From Agromyces sp. S2-1-8 (GTDB lineage Bacteria; Actinomycetota; Actinomycetes; Actinomycetales; Microbacteriaceae), in the NCBI RefSeq assembly GCF_021129215.1, contig NZ_JAJOLP010000001.1, positions 1,736,001 to 1,800,000 on the forward strand: a stretch of 64,000 nt of DNA, in the 5' to 3' direction. This document shows positions 8,940 to 17,423 of this stretch, one piece after another (the first letter of the stretch is position 1; every line of letters begins with the position of its first letter). The position numbers and the translations under genes are program-made. The notes beneath the pieces are model-generated. The model saw only the letters and a program-made list of their open reading frames with translations, was not told the DNA's origin and searched no databases.

Positions 8940-9092
8940 GCCCAGCGTCGAATGAACGCACCTGATCATTTGTTCGACGAAACGTTCATGAAACTGCAAT
9001 TGATTTCACGATCACTGCAGCTTTCGAGCGAACGCACTGGCGCGTGACCCTTCGCCGCCGGTGCGCCGACCACCAGAGTGAGGAAGCATTCA

Positions 9093-10346
9093 ATGAAGAA
9101 GTCACTGCGCCTGGGCGCCGCGATCGCGCTCGCGGCCACCGCGTCGCTGACGCTCGCGTCGTGCGGTTTCGGCGGCGGCAACGGCAGCGACGGCGGCGAC
9201 GCCTCCGGCAAGACCACGCTCAACATGCTCGTTCCGAGCTACTCCGACGCCACCCAGGACAACTGGGACACCGTCATCGAGGGCTTCGAGAAGGAGAACC
9301 CCGACATCGACGTCAAGCTCGAGGTCCAGTCGTGGGACAACCTCGAGTCGGTCATCACGACGAAGATCCAGGGCGGCGAGGCCCCCGACATCTACAACGG
9401 CGGCCCCTTCGCCGGCTTCGCGGCCGACGGCCTGCTCTACGAGACGAAGGACGTCGTCTCCGACGACACCTACAGCGACTTCCAGGACTCGTTCCTCGCG
9501 AACGCCGAGGTCGACGGCACCGCGTACGCGCTGCCCCTCATCGCCTCGGCCCGCGCGCTGTTCGTCAACAACGACCTCCTCGAGCAGGCCGGCGTGAGCG
9601 CTGCGCCGACCAACTGGGACGAGCTGCTCGACGCGGCCACCAAGATCTCGAAGCTCGGCGGCGGCGTGGCCGGCTACGGCATGCCGCTCGGCTCGGAAGA
9701 GGCGCAGGCCGAGGCGGCCGTGTGGCTCTGGGGCGGCGGCGGCACCTTCGGCGACGCCGAGGAGATCACGGTCGACATCCCCGAGAACCTGCCGGGCGCC
9801 GACCAGATCAAGAAGATGATCGACGCGGGCGCCACGCAGGCCGACCCGGGCTCGACCGACCGCACCCCGCTCATGGAGATCTTCGTCCAGGGCAAGATCG
9901 GCATGCAGGTCGGCCTCCCGCCGACCGTCGGCCAGATCGAGGACGGCAACCCCGACCTGAACTACTCGATCGTCCCGATCCCGACGAAGGACGGCTCGCC
10001 CTTCACGCTCGGCGTCATGGACCAGCTCATGGCCTTCCAGAACGACGGCGACAAGCAGGACGCGATCAAGAAGTTCTTCGACTACTACTACTCGGCCGAC
10101 GTGTACGTGCCGTGGGTGCAGGCCGAGGGCTTCCTCCCCGTCACCAAGTCGGGTGCCGAGCAGCTGAAGGACGACGAGGCGCTCGCGCCGTTCCTCGAGG
10201 TGCTGCCCGACGCGCAGTTCTACCCGAGCTCGAACCCCAAGTGGCAGGCCACCGACGGCGCGTTCAAGTCGCTGTTCGGCCAGATCCAGTCGAAGCCCGC
10301 GCAGGACGTGCTGACCGAGATCCAGGCGCAGGTCGACGCGAGCTGA
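9093..10346 (+). CDS. ABC transporter sugar-binding lipoprotein (CUT1 family)
   Basis: 417-aa extracellular solute-binding protein. A lipoprotein signal peptide ends in LASC with the lipidated cysteine at residue 24, followed by a Gly/Ser/Asp linker. The mature part has family-1 features (VIEGFEKENPDIDVKLEVQ, KIQGGEAPDIYNGG, GKIGMQVGLPP). ATG at 9093 with AGGAAG six nt upstream. It heads an operon with two permeases and lies opposite the amino-sugar catabolic genes, so N-acetyl-hexosamines or their short oligomers are the likely cargo. No ATPase gene is present; actinobacterial CUT1 importers commonly share an MsiK-type ATPase encoded elsewhere. Confidence 0.9.
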   Translation: MKKSLRLGAAIALAATASLTLASCGFGGGNGSDGGDASGKTTLNMLVPSYSDATQDNWDTVIEGFEKENPDIDVKLEVQSWDNLESVITTKIQGGEAPDIYNGGPFAGFAADGLLYETKDVVSDDTYSDFQDSFLANAEVDGTAYALPLIASARALFVNNDLLEQAGVSAAPTNWDELLDAATKISKLGGGVAGYGMPLGSEEAQAEAAVWLWGGGGTFGDAEEITVDIPENLPGADQIKKMIDAGATQADPGSTDRTPLMEIFVQGKIGMQVGLPPTVGQIEDGNPDLNYSIVPIPTKDGSPFTLGVMDQLMAFQNDGDKQDAIKKFFDYYYSADVYVPWVQAEGFLPVTKSGAEQLKDDEALAPFLEVLPDAQFYPSSNPKWQATDGAFKSLFGQIQSKPAQDVLTEIQAQVDAS

Positions 10347-10392
10347 CGCTCGCCTCGATCCCACACGGAAAGGGTTCGGTGATCCTCGCACC

Positions 10393-11388
10393 ATGAGCTC
10401 CACGACCGACGCATCACCGAACCCGACGGGGGCGGCCGCAGGCCGCCCCCGTTCCGGGGGATCGCCGGCAGGCGGGAAGGGCGCGAAGCCCGCCCGCCGA
10501 GGCAAGCCCGGCGGCCGCGACCTCGCCGCCGCCCTTCCCTGGATCACCCCCGCGCTGATCCTCATCTTCGGCGTCGTGCTGTTCCCGGCCGTCGTCATGT
10601 TCTACAACTCGACCCGCGACATCTCGCTCTCGGGGCTCGACAAGGGCTCGGTCGGCTTCGACAACTACGTCGAGGTCTTCCAGTTCCCGTACTTCTGGCC
10701 GATCTTCTTCCGCACGATCGTCTGGGTCGTCGTGGTCGTGGCGTTCACCGTCGTGATCTCGCTCGGCCTCGCCCAGATCCTCAACAAGGCCTTCCCTGGC
10801 CGACAGCTCGTGCGGCTCGTCGTGATCATCCCGTGGGCGGCCTCGGTCGTGATGACGACGATGGTCGTCTACTACGGCCTCGAACCGTACTTCGGCATCA
10901 TCAACAAGTTCCTCGTCGACATCGGACTCGTCGACACCCCCGAGGGCTACGGCTGGACGAAGAACCCGACCACCGCGTTCATGTGGTCGATCATCGTCGC
11001 GATCTTCGTGTCGCTGCCGTTCACGACCTACACGATCCTCGCGGGACTCGCGACCGTGCCCGGCGACACGCTCGAGGCCGCGAAGATGGACGGCGCTGGC
11101 TCCGTGCGCACCTACTTCACGATCGTGCTGCCGCAGCTGCGCGGGGCGCTCAGCGTCGCGGTGCTCATCAACATCATCAACGTCTTCAACTCGCTGCCGA
11201 TCCTGCGGGTGATGACCGGGTCGATCCCGGGCTACGACGCCGACACGATCATGACGATGATCTTCAAGTACATCCAGAACCAGCACAAGGTCGACGTCGC
11301 GTCCGCGCTCTCGGTCGTCGCGTTCGTCATCGTCATCGTGATCGTCGCGGTGTACGTGAAGGTCGTCAAGCCCATGAAGGAGGTCTGA
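10393..11388 (+). CDS. Sugar ABC transporter permease (MalF-like)
   Basis: 331-aa inner-membrane permease with a hydrophilic, Gly/Pro/Lys-rich N-terminal tail of about 45 residues and then six predicted membrane spans. The EAA loop contacting the ATPase is visible as DTLEAAKMDGAGSVRTYFTIVLPQL. ATG at 10393, 46 nt after the binding protein. No strong Shine-Dalgarno is seen. Together with the next gene it forms the membrane channel. Confidence 0.9.
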   Translation: MSSTTDASPNPTGAAAGRPRSGGSPAGGKGAKPARRGKPGGRDLAAALPWITPALILIFGVVLFPAVVMFYNSTRDISLSGLDKGSVGFDNYVEVFQFPYFWPIFFRTIVWVVVVVAFTVVISLGLAQILNKAFPGRQLVRLVVIIPWAASVVMTTMVVYYGLEPYFGIINKFLVDIGLVDTPEGYGWTKNPTTAFMWSIIVAIFVSLPFTTYTILAGLATVPGDTLEAAKMDGAGSVRTYFTIVLPQLRGALSVAVLINIINVFNSLPILRVMTGSIPGYDADTIMTMIFKYIQNQHKVDVASALSVVAFVIVIVIVAVYVKVVKPMKEV

Positions 11389-11390
11389 CC

Positions 11391-12320
11391 GTGACCGTCA
11401 CCGAAACCCGCGCGATGCTCGCGAGTGACGCCGGCCACGGGGCATCCGGCCGCCAGACCCCGCCCCGCAAGCGTCGCTACACCGAAGACCAGGTGCCCCT
11501 CGGCCGTGTGCTGCTGCGCATGTTCGCCGGGCTCATCGTGCTCGCGGTCTTCATCGTGCCGTACCTCATCATGTTCTTCGGCTCGGTGAAGACGAAGTCG
11601 CAGATCCTGTCGGTCGACCCCACCTACTTCCCCACGGAGTGGCACTGGGAGAACTACCTCGACATGTGGTCGACGCCCGAGACGCCGCTGCCGCAGAACA
11701 TGGTCTCGACGATCGTGATCTCGGTCTTCGCGACGCTGCTCGTGCTCGCGGTCGCGCTGCCCGCGGCGTACTACACGGCGCGGTTCAAGTTCCCGTTCCG
11801 CTTCGTGTTCCTCTTCCTCGTGATCGTCACGCAGATGCTGCAGCCGGCGGTGCTCACCTCGGGCCTGTTCCGGCAGTTCACCGCGCTCGGCATGATCGAC
11901 ACCTGGGCGGCGATGATCTTCATCAACGCGGCGTTCAACCTGTCGTTCGCCGTGTGGATCATGCACTCCTTCTTCGCGGGCATCCCGAAGGAGGTCGACG
12001 AGGCCGCCCAGATCGACGGCGCCGGCCGGCTCACGGTGCTCTTCAAGATCAACCTGCCGCTCGTCTGGCCGGGCATCGTGACCGCGATCGTGTTCACCTT
12101 CGTCGCCTGCTGGAACGAGTTCGCGGCCTCGCTCGTCATCCTCTCGACGGCGGGCAACCAGCCGATGTCGGTCGCGCTCACCAAGTTCGTCGGCCAGTAC
12201 TCGACGAGCTGGCAGTACGTGTTCGGCGTGTCGATCGTGGCGATCATCCCCGTCGTCGTGCTGTTCATGCTCATCGAGAAGCGCCTCGTCGGCGGCCTCA
12301 CGGCGGGCAGCGTCAAGTAG
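11391..12320 (+). CDS. Sugar ABC transporter permease (MalG-like)
   Basis: 309-aa second permease of the importer. The EAA motif is KEVDEAAQIDGAGRLTVLF followed by KINLPLVWPG. The GTG start at 11391 has a strong AAGGAGG at 11377-11383, overlapping the end of the upstream permease, whose TGA ends 2 nt before. Six membrane spans are apparent. It ends the transporter operon; a hairpin follows at 12338. Confidence 0.9.
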   Translation: MTVTETRAMLASDAGHGASGRQTPPRKRRYTEDQVPLGRVLLRMFAGLIVLAVFIVPYLIMFFGSVKTKSQILSVDPTYFPTEWHWENYLDMWSTPETPLPQNMVSTIVISVFATLLVLAVALPAAYYTARFKFPFRFVFLFLVIVTQMLQPAVLTSGLFRQFTALGMIDTWAAMIFINAAFNLSFAVWIMHSFFAGIPKEVDEAAQIDGAGRLTVLFKINLPLVWPGIVTAIVFTFVACWNEFAASLVILSTAGNQPMSVALTKFVGQYSTSWQYVFGVSIVAIIPVVVLFMLIEKRLVGGLTAGSVK

Positions 12321-12337
12321 GCGCTCGTCGTAGTGCA

Positions 12338-12378
12338 GAGGGCGGATGCCTCGGGGTCGACCCGAGTCGTCCGCCCTC
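12338..12378 (+). terminator. Terminator after the sugar ABC transporter operon
   Basis: Outer stem GAGGGCGGA/TCCGCCCTC, a 4-nt internal loop on each side, inner stem TCGGG/CCCGA with GTCGA loop, 18 nt after the permease stop. No T-run. The left arm carries the GGATGCCTC word seen in other terminators here. Confidence 0.7.
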
Positions 12379-12424
12379 GTCGTTCGCGGCGATCGCCCGG
12401 GCACGGCCCCGGGGAGTCCCGGCC

Positions 12425-12454
12425 TTGACGGGGACCGCCGGCATCTCCTAGGTT
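12425..12454 (+). promoter_or_regulatory. Promoter of the secreted GH20 hexosaminidase
   Basis: TTGACG (12425-12430), 18-nt spacer, TAGGTT (12449-12454). Just downstream, TTAGTTTGTTTACTCAA (12464-12480) is AT-rich and loosely dyad-like (TTAGT/ACTcAA), possibly a repressor site; the symmetry is imperfect. Confidence 0.5.
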
Positions 12455-12509
12455 CGAGCCAACTTAGTTTGTTTACTCAATGAAGTTGGCGAGGACGAGG
12501 AGGTCCAGG

Positions 12510-15386
12510 GTGAGCGGCACACGAACTCCCAGTACGCATCGAGCGGCTCGGCGAAGGGGCGCGGCGGCGATCGCGGCGCTCGGGCTGATGGCGGGACTGC
12601 TCGCGACGACCCCCGCGCCGGCGCAGGCGGCGACCAACGACGCCCCCGAGGTCATTCCCGCGCTGCAGACGTGGACCGGGGGCGAGGGCGCCTTCGTCCT
12701 CGGCGCCGAGAGCCGGATCGTCGCCGACGCCGACCTCGAGTCGGTCGCGCGCCAGTTCGCCGACGATCTCGAGGCCACGACCGGCTTCGCGGCCGAGGTC
12801 GCGGTCGGCGCCGATGCGCGCCCCGGTGACCTCACGCTGGATCTCGACCCGGGCCTCGAGCACGCCGACGGCGGCGAGCTGTTCCGCGCCGAGGGCTACC
12901 GGCTGACGATCGACGGCGACGGGGTGGAGATCGTCGCCCCGGCCTCGCAGGGCGCCTTCTACGGCACTCGGACCGTGCTGCAGGGGCTCGTGCAGTCGCC
13001 CCAGCGCAACTCGCTGCCCGCGGGCGAGACCGTCGACTGGCCGAACCACGGCGTGCGCGGATTCTCGCTCGACGTCGGGCGCCGCTTCTTCACGCCCGAG
13101 TTCGTGCGCGACTACATCACCATGATGAGCTGGTACAAGCTCAACGAGTTCCAGATCCACCTCAACGACAACGAGATCGCCCGTCCGGCGGGCGGCTGGA
13201 AGGACGCGTACGACGGCTTCCGGCTGAAGAGCGACGACCCCGCGTTCGCCGGGCTCGCGTCGGAGGACGGCGCCTACGACCGCGCCGACTGGCAGAGCTT
13301 CGAAGACACCGCGGCCGCGCACGCGGTCGTGATCATCCCCGAGATCGACGCACCGGCGCACTCGCGCTCGTTCATCCGATGGAAGCCCGAACTCGGCTTC
13401 AACGGCGGCGACTCCGACCACCTCGACCTCTCCAAGCCCGAGTCGACCGAGACGATCAAGGCCGTCTTCGACGAGTTCGTGCCCTGGTTCGAGGGCCCCG
13501 ACGTGCACTTCGGCGCCGACGAGTACCCGCGCTCGGGCGCCGACCAGTACCGCGAGTTCTTCAACACCATGGCCGAGCACATCCGCTCGCTCGGCAAGCA
13601 GCCGCGGGCCTGGGGCAGCATGAGCGTCATGCACGGCTCGGCCGACGGATACGACCGCGACGTGATCATCAACGCCTGGAACAACGGCTGGTACGGCATG
13701 GCCAAGGCCGAGGCCGACGGGTACCGCTACATCAACACGAACGACGGCGACCTCTACGTCGTGCCGTTCGCGAACTACTACCACGGCAACGGTCTGAACA
13801 ACGCGGGCCTCTACGCCACGTGGCTTCCCAACCGGCTCGGCTCGACGGCCGTCGTGCCCGAAGGGGCGCCCGAGGGTGCGATGTTCGCGGTCTGGAACGA
13901 CCTCGTGCACGAGGAGTACACCGAACTCGACGTGCACGGCCTCGTGCGCGACTCCTTCCCCGTGATCGCGCAGAAGACCTGGGACTCGCAGACCCCGACA
14001 CGGTCGTACGGCGAGTTCGTCGCCGTGCAGCGGCGGATCGGCTCGGGTCCGGGGCTCACGACGATCGACCGGACGGGAGTCGCGCGGTCCGGCGAGCTGA
14101 GTCTCGGGGCGGCCGTCACCGCGTCGTCGAGCGGCGAGGGCACGCCGGCCGAGTCGTTGACCGACGGTCTCGCCCTCACTCGGTGGGCGACGACCGAGGA
14201 CACGGCGGACGTCCGGATCGAACTCGCCGAGGCGGCGCCGGTCGGCCGGTTCGAGGTCGACTGGGCCGGGATCGCGCCGGCGAGCTACGACGTCGCGGTC
14301 TCCGACGACGGCGTGTTCTGGCAGCAGGTCGCCGACGACGTGGACGGCACCGCCGCATCGGTCGAGCTGGGCTCGCTGTCGGCGCGGTACGTCGCCGTGC
14401 GGGACATCCGCGCCGACGGCGGCGACCTCGGCGCCTGGCGGATGTCGGTCTTCGCACCCGAGCCGCTCACGAGCGGCGCCACGGCGACCGCCTCAGGCGT
14501 CGAGGCCGCAGCATTCCCGCCGAGCCTCGCGATCGACGGGGACGACAAGACGCGCTGGTCGGCGAACTACGTCGCACAGCCGTGGATCGCCGTGGACCTC
14601 GGGTCGGAGCAGCAGTTCGGCGAGGTCGTGCTCGCCTGGGAGGGAGCCTCGGCGAAGGACTACGTCGTCGAGGTCTCCGACGACGGGGCGACCTGGACCA
14701 CCGCCGCGACGATGACCGGGCAGGCCGCGGGGGCGCGCGTCGACACCGTGGCGTTCGAGCCGGTCGACGCACGCCATGTCCGCGTGACGGTCACGGCGAA
14801 GAACCTGAGCCCGTACCTCAGCCTCTTCGAGCTCACGGTGCCGTCGATCGCGGAGGCCGGGGCATGGATCTCGGCCGAACTCTCGCCGGAGGCCCCCGAC
14901 GGCCCCGACGGCTGGTACACCTCCGCCCCGAGCGCGAGCTTCGCCGCCGGCGGCACCGAGGGCGCGCCCTCGGGCGTCGAGGTGCGGATCGGCGACGGCG
15001 AGTGGTCGGCCGCCGACGGCCCCGTCGAGATCGGCGCACAGGGGGAGCAGCGGGTCGAGTACCGGGCGACCGTCGGTGATCGGCGGGTCGCGGGATACGG
15101 CATCGTCAAGGTCGACACGGTCGCACCGTCGGTGGAGGTCGGTGCAGACCGCCGGCCCGCGGTGAGCAGCCCGAGGAGTCCGGTGCGGTTCACGATCGAG
15201 GCGCACGACGACGGCGCCGGCATCGCGAGCGTCGAGTTCCGCCTCGACGGCGGCTCCTGGACGGCGTGGGACGGTGAGGATGTGGTCGTCGATGCCCCGG
15301 GACGCCACACGCTCGAGGCGCGTGCCACCGACCTGGTCGGGCACGTCTCCCCGGTCGCGAGCTCGCCTGCGCCAGGTCGCGGCTGA
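12510..15386 (+). CDS. Secreted family-20 beta-N-acetylhexosaminidase with carbohydrate-binding modules
   Basis: 958-aa exported enzyme releasing terminal N-acetylhexosamine residues. GTG start at 12510 is chosen because AGGAGG (12498-12503) lies six nt upstream; an in-frame ATG at 12480 has no RBS. Order: signal peptide ending near AQA-ATND, GH20 N-terminal domain, catalytic barrel with the Asp-Glu pair D337-E338 (VHFGADEYP), two F5/8 type C (discoidin-like) domains at about 520-790, then two OmpL47/Ig-like beta repeats (HTLEARATD) to the C terminus. It lies downstream of the importer and probably feeds it. The binding domains suggest attachment to polymer or host glycans; the exact linkage cleaved is unknown. 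Confidence 0.88.
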   Translation: MSGTRTPSTHRAARRRGAAAIAALGLMAGLLATTPAPAQAATNDAPEVIPALQTWTGGEGAFVLGAESRIVADADLESVARQFADDLEATTGFAAEVAVGADARPGDLTLDLDPGLEHADGGELFRAEGYRLTIDGDGVEIVAPASQGAFYGTRTVLQGLVQSPQRNSLPAGETVDWPNHGVRGFSLDVGRRFFTPEFVRDYITMMSWYKLNEFQIHLNDNEIARPAGGWKDAYDGFRLKSDDPAFAGLASEDGAYDRADWQSFEDTAAAHAVVIIPEIDAPAHSRSFIRWKPELGFNGGDSDHLDLSKPESTETIKAVFDEFVPWFEGPDVHFGADEYPRSGADQYREFFNTMAEHIRSLGKQPRAWGSMSVMHGSADGYDRDVIINAWNNGWYGMAKAEADGYRYINTNDGDLYVVPFANYYHGNGLNNAGLYATWLPNRLGSTAVVPEGAPEGAMFAVWNDLVHEEYTELDVHGLVRDSFPVIAQKTWDSQTPTRSYGEFVAVQRRIGSGPGLTTIDRTGVARSGELSLGAAVTASSSGEGTPAESLTDGLALTRWATTEDTADVRIELAEAAPVGRFEVDWAGIAPASYDVAVSDDGVFWQQVADDVDGTAASVELGSLSARYVAVRDIRADGGDLGAWRMSVFAPEPLTSGATATASGVEAAAFPPSLAIDGDDKTRWSANYVAQPWIAVDLGSEQQFGEVVLAWEGASAKDYVVEVSDDGATWTTAATMTGQAAGARVDTVAFEPVDARHVRVTVTAKNLSPYLSLFELTVPSIAEAGAWISAELSPEAPDGPDGWYTSAPSASFAAGGTEGAPSGVEVRIGDGEWSAADGPVEIGAQGEQRVEYRATVGDRRVAGYGIVKVDTVAPSVEVGADRRPAVSSPRSPVRFTIEAHDDGAGIASVEFRLDGGSWTAWDGEDVVVDAPGRHTLEARATDLVGHVSPVASSPAPGRG

Positions 15387-15420
15387 GATCGCGTGCGGGC
15401 CGCCTCGGCCCGCACGCGCA

Positions 15421-15458
15421 CGGCGGATGCCTCGGGGTCGGCCCCGAGGCATCCGCCG
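15421..15458. terminator. Bidirectional terminator between the two GH20 genes
   Basis: Perfect 17-bp stem (15421-15437 with 15442-15458) closed by a TCGG tetraloop, placed between convergent genes and touching the stop codon of the minus-strand one. Each arm contains GGATGCCTC. Confidence 0.85.
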
Positions 15459-17111
15459 CTAGCCGGGCCAGTCGACCCCGCCGACCTCCCGGTAGGCGAC
15501 GCCCAGCCCGTCGAGGTGGGCGCCGAGCGTCGTCAACCGTGAACGGAAGCCCTCCTCGTCGCGCGCGTCTGCGGGCGACCAGCCGACCTCGGCGATCGCG
15601 GCGATGCGTGGGAACACCATGAACTCGAAGTCGGCCGCGTTCGAGAGCGTCTCCGTCCAGACCGAGGCGGCGACGCCGAGGATGTCGGACTCGTCGAGCC
15701 CGTCGATCGTCGCCTCGGGCTGCCAGCCGTAGGCCTCCTCGAGCGTGATGGTGGCGGCCCAACGCGTGCCGAGCTCGGTGCCGAGCGGGCCCGCCGGACG
15801 GTCGGGGTACATCATGTCGAGGTAGGTCTTGTCGGCCGGCGCGAGCACGAGCCTGCCGCCCTGCTCGAGGAACGCATGCGCCTGGCCGGCCGACTCCGGA
15901 TACGGGCGCGCGGGTTCGCCGCGCCGGTTCGCCGGCATCTCGTGGCCGGCGGTCAGGTCCCAGTAGTGCCCGATCGTGCCGGGCGGCAGTTCGGTCGAGG
16001 CCCCCATCTCGTGGTAGGCGATCACGGTCTTGCCCGTCGCCGCGGCGGCCGCCGTGATGCGACGCACGAGGTCGAGGTAGTCGTCGGGCTCGGTCGCGAG
16101 CGGCTCGTCGCCCCCGACATGGATCCACGGGCCGGGCGTCATCTCCGCCACCTCCGCGAGCACCTCGGTGAGGAAGCGATCGGTCGCCTCCGCGCGCGCC
16201 GGGGAGGCGCACAGCGACGAGAAGCCGACCTCGACGCCCTCGTACGGCTTCGGCGCGACACCGTCGCAGTTGAGCTCGGGGTACGCGCTGAGCGCCGCGT
16301 TCGTGTGCCCGGGCAGGTCGATCTCGGGCACCACGGTGATGAACCGGTCGGCGGCGTAGTCGACGATTCGGCGGTAGTCGTCCTTCGTGTAGAAGCCGCC
16401 GCCGTCGCCGCCGACCGAGGTCGACGCGCCGATGCCGGTGAGCTCCGGCCACGCGTCGATCTGGATGCGCCAGCCCTGGTCGTCGGTCAGGTGCAGGTGC
16501 AGCACGTTCATCTTCATGAGCGCCATGCGGTCGAGGTGCTGCTCGACGTAGTCGACGGGGAAGAAGTGGCGCGCAACGTCGACGAGCGAGGCCCGGTACG
16601 CGAACCGCGGCCGATCGACGATGGAGGCCGCGGGCACCTGCCAGCCGCCCTCGGGCTCGATCGGGTCGGCCTCCTCGATCTCGCCCGGCAGCATCTGCCG
16701 CAGCGACTGGGTGCCCCAGAACAGTCCGGCGGGTGCCGACGCGGCGATCCGCACGCCGTCGGCGCCGCTGTCGAGCGTGTAGCCCTCGTCGCCTTCGACC
16801 TCGGGGTCGATGACGAGCTCGATGTCGGATGCCTCGGCCGCGCCCTCTTCGACCGGCAGCTCGAACCCGGTCGCGGTGCGGAGCGGTGCGGCGAACGTCT
16901 CGGCGACGGCGGCGGCGCCGTCGCCGGAGACGACGAGCCGGGTGCGCTCGCCGAGGGTGAATGCGCCCCGGTCGGTGAGCTCGAACCGCGCGGGCGCCGG
17001 CACGATGCCGGAGAACTCGGCCTTCGCGTCCGATTCAGCCGAGCAGCCCGACAGCACGAGGAGCGATGCCGTCGCGACGGCCACGGCGGTGCGGACGGCG
17101 GCGTTCGGCAT
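15459..17111 (-). CDS. Family-20 beta-N-acetylhexosaminidase, lipoprotein
   Basis: 550-aa membrane-anchored hexosaminidase. ATG at 17111-17109 with GGGAGG upstream. The signal peptide ends in a lipobox LSGC with the cysteine at residue 23. A GH20b domain covers about 45-160, then the barrel with LHLTDDQGWRI, PEIDLPGHTNA and the catalytic Asp-Glu pair D335-E336 (VGGDEP). ATITLEEAYGW and WTETLS mark the end of the barrel. It has no extra binding domains, unlike the secreted paralogue it faces, so it probably trims short oligomers at the cell surface before import. Confidence 0.9.
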   Translation of the reverse strand: MPNAAVRTAVAVATASLLVLSGCSAESDAKAEFSGIVPAPARFELTDRGAFTLGERTRLVVSGDGAAAVAETFAAPLRTATGFELPVEEGAAEASDIELVIDPEVEGDEGYTLDSGADGVRIAASAPAGLFWGTQSLRQMLPGEIEEADPIEPEGGWQVPAASIVDRPRFAYRASLVDVARHFFPVDYVEQHLDRMALMKMNVLHLHLTDDQGWRIQIDAWPELTGIGASTSVGGDGGGFYTKDDYRRIVDYAADRFITVVPEIDLPGHTNAALSAYPELNCDGVAPKPYEGVEVGFSSLCASPARAEATDRFLTEVLAEVAEMTPGPWIHVGGDEPLATEPDDYLDLVRRITAAAAATGKTVIAYHEMGASTELPPGTIGHYWDLTAGHEMPANRRGEPARPYPESAGQAHAFLEQGGRLVLAPADKTYLDMMYPDRPAGPLGTELGTRWAATITLEEAYGWQPEATIDGLDESDILGVAASVWTETLSNAADFEFMVFPRIAAIAEVGWSPADARDEEGFRSRLTTLGAHLDGLGVAYREVGGVDWPG

Positions 17112-17423
17112 CTTTGCCCCTCCCAATCGAAAGACAGGAATCTTGACGAAATCGTCTCGTCGGACATCCTGCCACGGGACGACGGGCGTGCGGAAGAGCC
17201 GCCGGCTCCCGGTGCCGCATCCCGACGGCCTTGTCACGTCGCGAGCGGCGGCGGCAGGAGGCATCCATTGCTATGCTTGCGTCGTCGCGACTGGCGTTGA
17301 GATGGATTCCCATCGGGGAGCGACTGGCACGGACCGACCGCACGCCTGGGCCGGTACGCCTGCTTGCTGCGCGAGTCGCAGCGGCAGCACCCCCTAGGTC
17401 CGTATGTCATGAAGGAGCCAGTC
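17112..17423. other. Intergenic region with the glyA promoter and riboswitch
   Basis: 312 bases between divergent genes. The left part is the leader of the GH20 lipoprotein gene with an imperfect GACGA/TCGTC dyad. The right part holds the glyA -10 TATGCT (17272-17277), the ZTP riboswitch, a small hairpin GCTGCG/CGCAGC near 17366-17382 and the glyA RBS. No coding sequence is seen. Confidence 0.6.
17281..17357 (+). ncRNA. ZTP (pfl) riboswitch controlling glyA-folD
   Basis: Matches the ZTP/pfl aptamer: a 5' segment CGTCGCGACTGGCG, then ATGGATTCCCATCGGGGAGC, then ACCGCACGCCTGGGC. These are the family's conserved CUGGCG, CGGGGAGC and CGCCUGGGC blocks. It starts right after the -10 TATGCT, so it is the very 5' end of the mRNA, and lies 67 nt before the glyA start. 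ZTP accumulates when 10-formyl-THF is short and turns such genes on. glyA and folD are classic members of this regulon. Confidence 0.85.

Larger units (their letters stand above)
8733..9092. promoter_or_regulatory. Divergent control region of the amino-sugar locus
   Basis: 360 bases, more AT-rich than the flanks, between the catabolic operon and the transporter operon. Contents: a perfect palindrome at 8787-8806, a stem-loop CCCCG/CGGGG with CAAAC/GTTTG arms at 8847-8866, a promoter toward the transporter (8910-8939), an ATGAACG/CGTTCAT inverted pair (8952-8958 and 8983-8989), a third copy of CTGCAAT at 8994-9000 and the transporter RBS AGGAAG. This layout suits dual control by a repressor. 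Confidence 0.7.

Noticed and set aside
12464..12488. NagC/ROK-type operator before the secreted GH20
   Set aside because: TTAGTTTGTTTACTCAA has an asymmetric half-site with an extra base, too weak for a separate feature. It is only mentioned with the promoter.
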